Shown: positions 9,076 through 20,104, numbered from the stretch's first letter. The stretch: 64,000 bases of DNA from Mucidula mucida (GCA_015501055.1 JADNYV010000088.1:1-64000), one strand, 5' to 3'. Notes: generated by a model from the letters alone, not told the origin. A program made the numbers and translations.

Positions 9076-9758
9076 ATAACGCTGGATTTAAGCATATGCC
9101 GCCGCAAGCAGTTAGCTAAACAAGTACTATTTGAGTCGAGAGCATGAAGGAGAGAAGGGTAGCAACTATGCGATCCGAATTTAATGCGCCACACTTGGAA
9201 ATGGGAGTGATCATCAAAGTCGCGAGAAGAGCATATCAGTTCACCACATGGCGACAGGTCTGGCATGGTCTCCGGTCCATTTATCGAGTGTCTCCTTGGT
9301 GAAATGTGGATACCAACATGTACCACACATTGAGCAGTCTGATGCCACAGAATGTGACATAGTTCCTGGAACGACGAGTCTCTCGACAGAATCACGAACG
9401 TTACGTCACTTCTGTAGTCTGCAGAAACTCTTCACGAATGCAGGCCATTATTGTTGGACTCCAGTGAAAGCTAGCAACAAATACATGCATACCTTTTAGG
9501 GCTCGTTCTTTTGAGATGCTCGCAGATAGCCTTCCTGCTCCCGACAATTAATCGTCGATCCTAAAGGGATTATATCTTAAGAGCGTAAGTGCTACTGTAT
9601 ATACACGCTGTAAGTGTATCTTCTTAGTCTAGCGCTGGAGGAGAACTCACCTTGACTCTATTGTGTCGGCAGTTCCACAGCACTAGAACTTATCGCCGGA
9701 CTGTGTTTATGTCGAGCTCGATGCAAAAACGCGATTAGATAAGGACGCCACGTTCATT
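9076..9758. other. Intergenic region, nothing recognised
   Basis: No gene, RNA or repeat was recognised here. Alignment with copy R (45,262-46,086) is interrupted by several indels, including a 129-bp palindrome-ended insertion in R. Confidence 0.5.
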
Positions 9759-10773
9759 TCAGCGCCAAGTGTGAAATTGTGTATCATCTGAAGAAACGCT
9801 CCCCGCATAAAGAAACTTGAGTGCTGGCTCTTCCGGGGCTCTTGAGCAGTGCGTTTCGTTGATGCAATGGTGTAAAAAAGCACTCTTTGATATCCTCCGG
9901 GAACAAAAACATAATGAGCGAAACGTTCTCGCAAGAATGGTCCAGACGTACTGTACCAATCACCCGGCAACGTTTATAGCGCGTTCACTTGGGCAAGGCA
10001 GTCTTCAAATCTTCAGTCTCAGGCTATTCGTGTTCGGTAGTCGTGGTGGAAGGCAGCGACTGCACAGCGTAGTTGGGCTAGTTTTTCCAGGCGGACCATT
10101 TCATCAGGACCCCGATTGACAGCCTCCCCTGCCAGTCGACTTAGCTCATCGATATTGAAGACGAGTCTGCGTTCTGCATGGCGAAGGTCATCCTTGTAGC
10201 TAATCATATTAGATTATAGGTCAGACATACAGCATATTTACATCCACCGCCCGTTGAGAAGGTCGTTACGGGAATGCGCCAATGAGAATAAACGACACGG
10301 AGGCCAACGGGTCGTCGGAGTGGAGATGGATATCGGAACTAACGAACGCAATATGGAGCGGGGATGGCGCAGGGACGACGATCCCAGTAAGAGCCTCGCG
10401 CTCCCAAGGCAGAGCAGGTCGAGCGTGAGCTGGCAAGCACACACAAATCATCGGCTGCTCAACGGTAGCTGTTCCCAGTATCTTTTTTTTTTGAGAACGA
10501 CTGTAGTAGTGTCATTGGACGCGTCGAAACGAGGCTGGACATATACGCACTTTCTGGCCAAACCATATTTCTCGCGTCTGCAGATCCTCTTGAGCCCGCG
10601 ACAACGATTCGTCTAGCGTCCAAGATTTCTCCGAGTCGCAGCGCTGCCTCGGCCTTCGCAATGTAACGGTAGCGTACGATTTCCCCACCTCTGCAGTTTT
10701 CATTTCCATCCCGCGTTGTCGTTGGCCGCGATAGAACAGAGTAAATTTCATGCTGGCGTTGAGTTTCTTGCAC
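9759..10773 (-). pseudogene. Decayed unknown gene, copy L
   Basis: Several minus-strand frame fragments align in order with the region 46,087-47,068. Near 10,700: IVRYRYIAKAEAALRLGE. Near 10,400: LPWEREALTGIVV and SDDPLASVS. Near 10,100: ERRLVFNIDELSRLAGEAV and EMVRLEKLAQLRCAV. At the 3' end: AGSVSSDDTQFHTWR. Their order and L/R conservation point to one multi-exon gene, but the frames are interrupted by stops and no clean exon chain could be drawn. A third partial copy of the 3' part lies at 55,737-56,055. No domain was recognised. Confidence 0.4.
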
Positions 10774-11175
10774 AGCGATACACGTTATGTCTGCGTTTCC
10801 TTCGAGTAAAGAGAGATGATGATGTTCGGAGGGTAAGCTGGGATCTTTGCCGGCGGCACTTCCTGGGCCACACTCTCTTCTCCAGATATGAGTACTTAGT
10901 GTACTTACTCTAAAATTGAAGAAATGGTAAATTGACGAAATGGTGTCACATTGAAGAAAGAATGGTTTTATTTACCAAATTTCATGGGTTTTGAATTTTA
11001 ACTTGCCTGCTGGAGAAACTTGGGTCAAGGTCGGCGACGTACTAAAACTTTAAGACGGCCCAACGTCGATAGTACGCATTGAGGATAAATAGAATATACA
11101 GTAGGAACATACAATCAAAGCAACGATACGCTCATATATGCCAGCAAACATGAACGATAGGAAACAAACATGTTC
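10774..11175. other. Intergenic region with palindromic motif
   Basis: Holds the 11-bp palindromic motif TGCCGGCGGCA at 10,848-10,858. Otherwise AT-rich; no gene was recognised. Confidence 0.4.
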
Positions 11176-11834
11176 CTACTCATCAAATATAAGTGGCGGC
11201 GCGCTCTGCGCCAACACTAACGCAAGCGCAAACCTCTCCTTCGGGACCTTCCTCAAAACGAAGGGACCAAGGTCCAGCTCCTCAGGTAAAACCGGCGCAC
11301 AATCTAGCTTGATCCAGCGAACGAGGAGAAGCATAGTGCAATGGGGGGCTTGGGGAGGCTGGAATTCGTAGAACGCGTCGCATGCGAAGAGGAAGCTGCA
11401 AGGTGCGATGGGTGGCATGAAGAACCGGTAAAAGGCAAACTCGTCCGGCTCGGACGATGGAGGCTGGATAAGACATTCAGTCAACGCGAAGAGCGTACTA
11501 ATTGATGAAGCTTGCCTGAGGGAATTGGGATGATGGCGAAGCATGACCACCCGGGTTTGCCTCGGCCTGAATAACAAGATCAATTAACGCTACGCGAGTT
11601 GTAGACAATTCTCACCTGTTGAACGTCCTTATTCTTTCCTTTGGCACTGTCGGTCGTTTCATCAGTGCGCATGGAGCGACAAGCCGCTCCCTGTCGTTCG
11701 TCGCCATCGTTGATGTTCAGTTCTTCGCCACTGTCATCCTCCGACACAAGGAATTCGCCGTAGTCGGAGGGCGACGCGGCATCCGAAGTCGTGGTTTGAC
11801 TTCTAGTGTGAGCTCGGTTGTTGCGAACTGGCAT
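11176..11834 (-). CDS. Novel family protein L2 (short form)
   Basis: Three in-phase exons, 11834-11616 (73 codons), 11566-11516 (17 codons) and 11463-11176 (95 codons plus stop), give 185 residues. Exon 1 starts MPVRNNRAHTRSQ and is acidic, with a reduced basic segment (AKGKNKD). Exon 2 encodes AEANPGGHASPSSQFPQ and ends at a GC donor (CAG|GCAAGC). Exon 3 carries the family domain: PPIAPCSFLFACDAFYEFQ, then MLLLVRWIKLDCAPVLPEEL, then DLGPFVLRKVPKERF. The frame also continues upstream of the ATG through the shared promoter block, so a longer N-terminus is possible but unlikely given the relatives. The function is unknown. Confidence 0.65.
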
Positions 11835-11899
11835 GGTGGGTATGTCGTTCCTTGAAGTAAATGAATTATTGACCGTGAAGAGCAGAGGATGTACGGCGT

Positions 11900-12030
11900 C
11901 GGTAATGGTAGGTGGTGGTCGAACAGCAAGAGTACAATCAGCACGTGTCTCTAAACAAATGACAATGGGTGATGAGCCCGGAGGATGCCGGTGGCCATTG
12001 TTCGCTAGTTGAGGCAACTCGCTGACAAAG
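11900..12030 (-). promoter_or_regulatory. Conserved upstream block of L2
   Basis: Same arrangement as upstream of the other family members: GGTGGTGGTC on the plus strand near 11,910, CAATGGGTGATGAGCCCGG, GGATGCCGGTGG and TTGTTCGCTAG. The matching block for R2 is at about 48,355-48,485. Confidence 0.4.
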
Positions 12031-12148
12031 CGCAAACGTGTATTCAAAGACACTTTGAGATGGAGTTGATAGGAGATCATACATCAATCCCAAGATCGGT
12101 ATGAAATTGCGCCACTCCTGGAAATTTGAGGTAGAATTGTGGTAAACC

Positions 12149-13013
12149 TCATGAACCACAAGTCCATTTTTTCAACAACTCACGTCGTGCGGGCGCGAGA
12201 GGCTCGGAGACTGCCCCAAGTAGCAAATGGCCATGGCTACAGGTGAGCCCGGCAGCCGTCTGTACAATCAGGTCTATGTGAACGGCGTAATCGCACAGGC
12301 CATGGAGCACCTGCCGTACGAAACGAATGACCTGCATGAATACGTCAATTTCCGAAAAGAATGAACAGACAGTAGCTTACACATACAACCTCTTTGAAAA
12401 AAGTTCGACGAAGGACAAGACGGCCGATACCATGGATGCTAGCCTCGCCTCCTTCAGCGATGAAAGAGGGACATGGATTGACGATCTCTGACTGGATGCA
12501 TAGCGTGTCCGAAGGACACATAAGTCACCTGCAAGTCAAGCGAATTGTTACCTTGTGAACGTACAGTTGTTTTCTGTGAATAGCCCGCGGGTATACCTTC
12601 TAGGTGTCATACCATTGAGCTATAGTCACTTCGCGAGTGTCGCTTGCCCGAGTAGGTCCCAGGATCAAGGAAAAGAAGCAATTCTACTAATATTTCAGCT
12701 GATATGCAACCTGTAGATGGTAGACGGTCAACGCAATCAGAATGCGTATCTAAGACCGACATACGATTTCGAGTTACATAGAACGCGTAGTCTTGGCAGC
12801 CATGGTCACTGCAGATCGTGCTTTCCTGCTTTTCTTTGTGCGTCCGTTTGCCACCCGCATGTCTTTGAGATGGATAGGAGGACTGAGCGAGGGATAACAA
12901 TCGTCTTGAAATTCGGCTTCTTCGAGTGCAACAGTGCGTGCTTTATGGCCCTGGACGTGTTGATGAGATGAAAGCAGGAGGGAAGCCAGCGTGTGAGTGT
13001 TTGCCGGCGGCAT
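12149..13013 (-). pseudogene. Decayed multi-exon gene, copy L
   Basis: Comparison with copy R outlines at least three exons on the minus strand: one with TIAQWNDTEKVYRRAVARKQ (R numbering near 49,050), one with FRHAMHPVRDRQSMSLF, and one with VIRFVRQVLHGLCDYAVHID. In L the last exon is open, but the middle exon has lost 2 nt after MSLF and meets a stop within two codons. The first exon is rearranged. An upstream segment near 12,780-13,013 encodes a basic peptide (RVANGRTKKSRKARSAV). No family was recognised. Confidence 0.4.
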
Positions 13014-13915
13014 CTACGACAAAGTGATCCGACTACCGGCGGCAGTTTCGTCGTGTCTTCCACCTTGACCGTTGCAAATTGCTCTTGGTTGCAAATCTTT
13101 AAGCTTTAAGTAAGGCTTGCCTCCAAGTCGTTCCTTACTCGATCGTTCGCGCACCAGTGCTTCTAACTACTGTTATGCTCATCTTCCCCTTCTCATCTTG
13201 TCCGCGATAACTGATTGGTTGGAAATCAACTAGAAACAGAGGGTGACGCCAAGACTGGTACCGTGTCCAGCAGACGTCAATCAGTACGCGGCGCAATTTC
13301 GACGCCTTGAACTACTCTATTCTTGGATTGACTTTCTATTGCATAGCTTACCAGTTGTCCGTTAGATACCGGGCTTCCTTTCCATCCGCAGATCCCTTCC
13401 TTGCAAGAGAAATCGATCTATCTCAATGTGTCGTTGATTCGGGCGCGTTTTAGGCTTTCACGCTCTCAATACATAGCCTGGTTACCGCACTATATCTTGA
13501 ACGGTGAGTGTGGCGCAATGGTGGCAAGTCTGGTGCATTCTCACTACGTCAGATGAAGGATGAAGGACGGGGATCATCCTATGGACGGTCTCCAAGAATA
13601 CATTACGACGCAGTTGACATTATCACAGTGACAGCTGGCGATTGACAGATGGACTGAATTCATTGAAGTAGTACCGAATTCGCTGTCTTCCTATCTAGGT
13701 CTTGGAGTCGATGCCGACCTTCTTCCTGACGTGTAATGGACGACCTCCCAAGTCCTTCTGCGATCGACGGACAACAGATACTCTTGTGATCTGTTCCTAC
13801 CGGTTCCGTGTCAAACCAAGACCCACATCCCTCACGCCTTTAATCGCGTCCTAATTTAATTTTGAAAGCCCCAACTCTTGCATCCCATCCAACGCCGCAG
13901 AAAGTACTGTTACCA
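13014..13915. other. Lipase upstream region
   Basis: About 900 bp without a recognised gene. It carries the motif TGCCGGCGGCA at 13,002-13,012 and a one-mismatch copy (TACCGGCGGCA) at about 13,034. The R copy (49,431-50,300) has two exact copies at 49,419 and 49,451. This is the presumed promoter region of the lipase. Confidence 0.4.
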
Positions 13916-16102
13916 ATGGATTCTCCCGACGCCTATAAGAAAATTCGACAGTCTCACCTCGAGGAGCTGGCGGAACTTGACCTCGTCAATGAGCCGGTGC
14001 CGATGTCACTCATGCGACGCGGAGACTCCAACGACCTCTTTCAATGGACGAAAGACAGTCAAGCACAGATCCAGGCGGGCATCGCGAACCGTAAGTGTCG
14101 TTCTCGCGCTCTCAAGGCGAACTAATGAAAACTCTTCCTAGGTGTCTTTGGCGGTAATACTAATTCTCCGATCGACTTCAACAACGTGTTCATGGCGTTC
14201 ATGGAAAGCGCTGCTATGTATTTGAGGTACGCGCCTGGTGGCTTCCATTTTTTCGACTTGGGCTGATTTCAACGTTAGAGATGAGTCTCTCGTCATGAAG
14301 GCCGTAGAAACGTTTCGAGAAGGGGATAAGAATGGGGCTCTCAGATTGCTTGAACAGTCCACGACCGCTATCGACGAACTGGTATGTCTCCGTATAAGGT
14401 CATCTGTGTACAATCTGTTACTTAACGAAAACCGCCAGGCCGAATTGTGGGGATTGAAATTTATTGTGATCTGCGGTACGCGCCTGCTACGTCTGGATAC
14501 TATCAAGAGAAATGTACTGACAATATGGTAGATCTCCTCGAGAAGCACCCAGATGGACATCGCATCATCGTCGGTCCATATTGCGGAGCGTTTGTTTCAA
14601 AGGACCTCAACAACCCTTTCATAGGCATCGCATTCAAAGTTTGTCACTATTTTTGAGTGTAGTATGAAATCTGACTGAACTGCAGGGAACTGGCGTCAGG
14701 GCGGAATGGATGAACGATCTATACGCGGTAGGGACCATTCGAGCTCCGGAGGAGTTCTTGTTCGGAGGACAGATCTCGAGAGGCTTCTACTATCCCTTGT
14801 TTTCAACGTATTCCTCGCAGCCCTTTAGTGAACCGTTCGGTACGGTTTTCAATCTTGCTCTGTCGCCTTGACTCTTTTAATCACGATATTCGTAGCTCTC
14901 GTCAAAAAGGCTATTCAAAGCATCTCTTCGTCGGCGAGCAAGACAGTTATTACGCACATTACTGTGTGTCAATCGTCGCGCTTACTTAAACTTGAAAGTA
15001 CGGACTCACAGGTTATTACAAGGGTCACTCGCTCGGGGCTGCTTACGCCTCGCTGTGCTACACACAGCTAAGGATAGAGGGCACCGGCACGGAAAAGGCG
15101 GACCTAGGGGATCTATACACCTTTGGCTCTCCACGTGTCGGACGCAGGGACTTTGCTAGTCCGCTCGAGGTAGCCATGACGGCGGCGACCTGCGGCTCCG
15201 CGTGGCGCATCGTCAACCAAGGAGACTACGTCACCAAGGTCCCAGCGTCGGCGCCGTGGCCGATCTCGAGGGATCCGTTCATCCACGTCGATGCGTCGTA
15301 CATTGTTTCCCAGAACGCGAAGCCTATGCCTGGTCCTTCAGAGATTGGGACCTACCCAAGAAGGACACTTCCTACGCCATGGAAGCCACACGGTATGTGC
15401 TATTTCATCAGCGAAGCAAATAACTGATTTCATCAATGTGGTTTTTCAAGGAGTTGGCGAGTATTACAAGTCATTGACGTTTGCCACGACGGGTAGACTT
15501 CCCTCCGGATATGACGATCTTGGACTCCAGAAGGCTCTGGGTGCCCCGGGAGGTATCGAGTACTTTAAGGCTGCGGCATCGGGCTGTGTGGATCACCGCC
15601 ACCTTGTGGAGTCAGTAAAGCTGCAGGACTTTGCAGTCGCTTCGACGCAGTGCGCTTTCTCGATTGACAGCGTCGACCGATGCGCGCTAGGAACTTTCAA
15701 GGTGGGACCGCTGGTTGGCGAAATTGCGGCGCGGGGAGATGCGACAGGTATTGACGCCGACAGCGTGACGTTGCACTGCAATTCGTTGAAGGCTTTGTGT
15801 TGCGTTGATACGCAATGCATCATGCGGGCGACTGGCGATGCGAACCCGAAGGAGGCCACTATAGTCTTCATTGCCGATGGTGTCGTCGTAGCCGTCGCGG
15901 TGCTCGCTATGAAGTCTGAAGTCAAGGACATTTGCCTAGACGGAACCTGCGCGTGGGAGTACGTCCTCTTCGCACACCTTTTCATGGCTCATATGCTGAC
16001 ATTTGATGTAGATTCGCTGATACGCCACTCGTCGAGAAAGTATCCGAGGAATGGCAGAAGGCTACAGAGGTAGTGTTTGAGCAACTGTTTGCGAATGTAT
16101 AG
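13916..16102 (+). CDS. Class 3 lipase, copy L
   Basis: A gene of about ten exons and roughly 450-500 residues, starting MDSPDAYKKIRQ at 13,916. Exons join in phase at GT-AG introns of 45-60 nt (donors for example at 14,091, 14,227 and 14,382). The nucleophile elbow GHSLGAAYASL is formed across an intron ending TTACAAG, giving ITHIT|GHSLGAA. The catalytic aspartate is likely in the YTFGSPRVG to NQGDYVTKVP region, and the histidine in PFIHVD. This order and these motifs match the Lipase_3 family (PF01764), which hydrolyses acyl-glycerols. No signal peptide is seen, so a cytosolic or lipid-droplet role is likelier than secretion. The last exon ends EQLFANV, TAG at 16,100-16,102, after an intron that removes an apparent read-through. 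The gene is intact. Confidence 0.85.
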
Positions 16103-16229
16103 AAACAAAATGCAACTGTGTAAATGTAAATCAAGTGCCATGATAGGGTTCAACAACAGTGCGATTCATCGACACGGAGGGAATGCCCTGGGAGCCGTTA
16201 CATCTCAATGTCATTCCGTTTACGGTTTA

Positions 16230-16712
16230 CTAACATCTCGAGTCCTGCATGGCGAGGTCCTCGCTGGATTCATCATTCCCCTCCCTCACACGCCGATCCT
16301 CTGTCTGTACTCCTACCGTGCGAGCCACGTCGGCGCGTCCTGATCTCAAGATCGTGAGAACCTCCGAGGTTTCTTCCTGCTTCCATCTTTCGATTCTCTG
16401 ACGCATTTCCAACAGCTCAGTATTAATTCTCAAAGTTCACTCCTGAATGCACGACTTCGTGCATTGACCAACTGCTTTCTCTGGATCTCTTGGGCGTCAA
16501 AAAGGACTGCCAGCACATTCCCCAAGTTCGAGATTGATGATTATACAGGAGCTGTCAAAGCAGGTGAATTTCGCCGCCGGGAAGCATGATTACAACAGAA
16601 TGCATTCAGTACGTGACAAGTGGATATCTGCTTCTTCCTCAACGAAAGGCGGGTGAATGATTACATGCTGATGCTCAAAATCTACCGCCGACGCGAACTT
16701 GGATCCTGCCAT
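16230..16712 (-). CDS. Coiled-coil protein, uncertain splicing, copy L
   Basis: Exon 1 (16712-16613) encodes MAGSKFASAVDFEHQHVIIH then PPFVEEEADIHLS and ends at a GTACTG donor. Further down the minus strand are LGNVLAVLFDAQEIQRKQL and, ending at 16,230, ELLEMRQRIERWKQEETSEV, a likely coiled coil. The exons could not be joined without a stop (a TAA just after the likely acceptor, a TGA after FRSEL), so the gene is either spliced in a way that I cannot see or decayed. Exon 1 differs from R by several replacement changes but no lesion. No family was identified. Confidence 0.35.
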
Positions 16713-17070
16713 TCAATCGAAGAAGACACTGGCTGTGATCATCAGACCTAACGTAGTTCCGGTTTGCACGAGCGTCGAGTTCTATCTGGGTCCCTTGAAC
16801 ACGCCAACTACATAAGGCGGCGAATGTATCAACCCAAGTCGTTTATGCATTGTGCGTACTCTCGACTGCCTAGGCTTCAAGACTGATCCCAGATTCTTAC
16901 CAGGGTGTTCCAACTATCTTACGATATCGTCTATTCACTCGTCGCGGAGCGCTTATCTGACCATCTGTTCATCAGTGCCTTGAGTAATGCCCTGGCTCAC
17001 AGAGACAAGTATACGAAGTCTCGTTCTTTCCCTGACTTCTCATTCACATCCACATCACTCATCCTCTACT

Positions 17071-17167
17071 ATGATCATGAAGCTCAGCATCATGCCTGCC
17101 ATGTTCCTCGCCCTTGTCATCTTCGCTGTCCTGGGTGCTGCGGCTCCCGTTAAGGTCGACCCCGAAG
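17071..17167 (+). CDS. Secreted small-peptide exon 1, copy L
   Basis: Two adjacent ATGs (17,071 and 17,077) open MIMKLSIMPAMFLALVIFAV then LGAAAPVKVDPE, followed by a GTGTGT donor. The hydrophobic core followed by GAAA-P is a clear signal peptide, with cleavage expected after the alanines. Downstream exons were not identified, so the mature product is unknown; a small secreted protein is the best guess. A MITE has inserted 10 nt into the presumed intron in this copy. Confidence 0.5.
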
Positions 17168-17177
17168 GTGTGTATTA

Positions 17178-17421
17178 CTGTAGTGTTTCGACCGCAAATT
17201 CACATAACGGGTCACGGGGGTCTTTGAAGTGAAGCTATATATACATCATAACGGGTCACGGACCACTTTGGTCAGGCACGAGCCTCCAAATAAGGAAATT
17301 TCAGGTCCCGCTATAAGCGGAACTGTCCAAAAAAGGCAATTTAAGGGTCTGTGAAGCTGTTCGCTGTAACTTCAGACCATAATGGGTCACAGGCTGTGAA
17401 GTTACGGTTGAAACGCTACAG
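17178..17421. mobile_element. 244-bp MITE with TA target duplication
   Basis: Copy R reads GTGTATTACCACTCAG without a break. Copy L has 244 extra bases between a duplicated TA (17,176-17,177 and 17,422-17,423). The ends are inverted repeats: CTGTAGTGTTTCGACC on the left, GGTTGAAACGCTACAG on the right (14 of 16 pair). Three related copies of an ATAACGGGTCAC motif lie inside. A TA duplication with short TIRs fits a non-autonomous Tc1/mariner-type element. It lies in the predicted intron of the secreted-peptide gene. Confidence 0.8.
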
Positions 17422-17423
17422 TA

Positions 17424-18568
17424 CCACTCAGCCCGTTTCGACAAGTTGCTCATCATGACTATGGTAGTGAATTGCGACTCTAACTCAACTGAGACTGACT
17501 TTAAGGGTGCGGCATGTCCTTGAGAACGTAGAATTGTGTGAGTCACTTACGCGAAAAGTATCCAATTCGAGCCCGACTGAGATTTATCCCTCTAGTAGTG
17601 TTCTGAAGAAGATTGTCTGCCACTGCGAAATTTAATTTGTGGTGAGGGCTTTGAAAGTTGAATCGGACGGAGATGGCGCCGGGTCAGTGTCAGGCAAGGA
17701 ACTCAAACAGCTGCTGCATGCGCGAAGACTCCGTCTTTGTGTCTCAGATAGAGAGAGACGGGTCTTCTTTCCCGTAACAGCGGTGACTCACTCCGACTCA
17801 ATGGTCCGTGCGCATTGTGCCACTATATAAAGTTCTCCCTTTCCTTTATTTGATTTCCCACCACTCTGGGCCCAACAAGCTTAGATCAAGTGTAGTATCT
17901 GTTCTTGATAGTCTAACCGCTATTACGGAGGCATAGCCTCCAATATTTGGTTACCTTGTTTTTGCCTTCCCCGTCCTCTGTGCTCTGCTTGCAACGCGAG
18001 GATACGATGACCATGCCACTGCACTACTGGCTTGTGTTGTAGGGGGAATATTTCCTCTTCCTTTGCGCGTGTTTGATTGGGCGCTTCCATTTGGCGGCGC
18101 TCGGGATGCGGCAAATGATGTGTGGCGTCCATGAGACGGTGGCAATTGATGCGGTCAATGAAGACTTGTGTTAAGATGCGTATCATACGTTTATACTAGC
18201 TAAATCAATCAAATTTAAGAATGTACAAAATGATGTCTTCTTCTGTTTGTTCATCATATCGACTTTTAGAGATGGTCAGGTGCAGGTAGAAAACAGAAAC
18301 ATCCGCAATGAACTCCACCAAGGCCCTCACCATGTCTGTAACACTTTCAAAAAGTCCATGGCCGACTCTCGGACAAGAGGTGGCATACCATGACGGCATG
18401 GCCAGCACCAATGAACGCGCCCGGTTTACCATGAAAGCCAGAACAAGAGACCTGGGATGAGAATATCCGGGTGAATAGACGGTAGACATGAGAAAACTAG
18501 GATATAAATCGTTCCAATTGGCGCTACTTTAGAAAAGCAGACGCGTAGTACCCCAGATGAATTGATAG
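17424..18568. other. Segment partly missing from copy R
   Basis: 17,424-17,805 aligns with R 53,610-53,993. About 17,806-18,560 is absent from R, where the flanks are joined directly. A minus-strand frame at 17,923-18,186 (ending GRQKQGNQILEAMPP) may be part of the MULE C-terminus, but the link could not be shown. No other feature was recognised. Confidence 0.35.
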
Positions 18569-19045
18569 TTAGAAGTCTGGACACCGATTCAGCGAAGCCA
18601 TCGCTTGAGTATCATATGGACCGACACTAGCATATGAGAGGTTGGCGTCAGCGATAAGAACCTTCGTTACGTATGGTGTGGTCGAGCGCACCCAGAGTTT
18701 CCACATCGTTGGACAATACCACGAGTTCCACATGTAGGCCCATACCTCTCGTAGCCCTCGTTGAAAACAGAAGCTATACATATCATGAACAGCCTGCCAC
18801 TGGATGACCTCTGCCAATTGCGTTGTTCCGTCACGTTGTGGGAATACTGGATGCTGGCAGAAGTGTTTTGTGAAGAGATGAAGAAGAGGTTTTTGATGCC
18901 AGGCAGGGCAGAATGTGTATGTGGGATCTCTGGTTGCTGTTTCACCCGCCTCAAACATCCAATCCGGTCCATCCTCCTGATCCTGTTCGATGTCATCAAG
19001 ACCATCAATGATATCGTTGAGGTCGCCCGACTCCGAGTCGAGATC
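18569..19045 (-). pseudogene. MULE transposase, C-terminal part (beyond gypsy insertion)
   Basis: Minus-strand frame DLDSESGDLNDIIDGLDDIE leading into HLFTKHFCQHPVF, then MYSFCFQRGLREVWAYMWNS and YCPTMWKLWVRS, typical of the region after the catalytic domain in basidiomycete MULE-type transposases. It resumes in frame with the part ending at 25,565 once the gypsy element and one copy of its CTCAT target are removed. The frame ends at 18,569 with an atypical tail, so the SWIM-like C-terminus is missing. A roughly 100-bp homologue of this tail survives in R at 53,994-54,095. Confidence 0.65.
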
Positions 19046-19050
19046 CTCAT

Positions 19051-19580
19051 TGTTAGCGACTGACTAAGCCACAAGACTCAACCAGGTACCACAGCAAGAA
19101 ACTAAGGAGGAAAGCGTTTGCGTTCGTAAGACTAGGCTAGGCCAGGTGTATAAACGAGATCGGAACTAAAGTACAATGATACTACACTACTGCTTATATA
19201 CGAGTAAGTCTGTGTTTGAAGCTCCTTGTCCATACGCGTTTCCACTAGGGATGCTCCACGCCCTTGACCCAGCGTTGTATGCTACTAGTCCGTGAAACCA
19301 TTAAATACGAGTGGTGACTGCATGTAAGTAATAATACTGAAACGACCATGTGTGCTACGAGTGTCGGCGGTGTGTATACAATAGGGAGTCCATGAGGTAT
19401 CGGCATGTATGATGTCATCCATGTGTTGGGTGTGTGTCCGTCATGAGTACGGCTTCGGTAATGAAAAGGAGTATGATCGGTGACGAAACAGATGATGAAA
19501 CAGTCCGTTGGTTGATAAGACAAGGCCCCCGATAAGATATGATAAGATGTGAAAGTGTGAAAATATGGTCATTCATAACA
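19051..19580 (-). repeat. Gypsy 3' LTR
   Basis: 530 bp, TGTTAGC...ATTCATAACA on the plus strand. It is preceded by the target copy CTCAT and followed inward by the polypurine tract (plus strand TCACCCCCTCCTT). Confidence 0.9.
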
Positions 19581-19591
19581 TCACCCCCTCC

Positions 19592-20089
19592 TTAAGGCGC
19601 AAATTCCATTCTGCGCCAGATTTGCTCCATGAGAGCCGCAGAGGGTAACGTGACATCAATAGGTTCGGTGTCAGGCGGTGGCATGGGTCGGAATAGGTGT
19701 GATGGAAATTGCGACATGGGGACTTCGATGCGAGCAAGCGCAGGTGGCTTCGGCTTTTTCGGATACTGCTGGTGAAAGTCGCGAATGGCTTCGTCGGCAT
19801 TCTTGAGATTGCATGCCGGTTCCCATGTCTGTTCGTGTGTGCCATAACCCTTCCAGTGAACCTTGTATTGAAAACCCCCGCGGTACTTCCGGGAATTCAC
19901 CACTTTCTCAACCTCCCATTCCGGTTCGGCTCCTTCCAGCACAGGTGGTGGACGCGTGTCTCGGGGTTGCGTCGGAAATTGCGGCTCGTGGTAAGGCGTC
20001 AACAGAGCCTCATTGAACACGGGATGAATGCTTTTCCACGTGTGAGGAATCTGGAGCTTGTAAGAGCTCGTCCCGACTTTCTTGATCAC
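19592..20089 (-). CDS. Gypsy integrase C-terminus with chromodomain
   Basis: Contains YKLQIPHTWKSIHPVFNEAL, then a chromodomain EWEVEKVVNSRKY through YKVHWKGYGTHEQTWEP to ADEAIRDFHQQYP. The aromatic positions (W/Y-x-VKWKGY type) match HP1-like chromodomains, which classify the element as a chromovirus and would guide integration to modified chromatin. It is in the same frame as the integrase core, separated by one TGA. Confidence 0.85.
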   Translation of the reverse strand: MIKKVGTSSYKLQIPHTWKSIHPVFNEALLTPYHEPQFPTQPRDTRPPPVLEGAEPEWEVEKVVNSRKYRGGFQYKVHWKGYGTHEQTWEPACNLKNADEAIRDFHQQYPKKPKPPALARIEVPMSQFPSHLFRPMPPPDTEPIDVTLPSAALMEQIWRRMEFAP

Positions 20090-20104
20090 TTTGAACGGCC
20101 CAAA

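Noticed and set aside
16074..16102. Stop at 16,071-16,073 as the end of the lipase
   Set aside because: Reading through gives a tail that differs between copies. Splicing at GTACGT...GATGTAG yields the same C-terminus (EEWQKATEVVF) in both copies.
5034..17167. Long near-identical L and R stretches taken as one very large transposon
   Set aside because: The repeated unit holds several ordinary spliced genes, its left edge cuts a kinase gene, and no terminal repeats or target duplication were seen. A segmental duplication explains it better.
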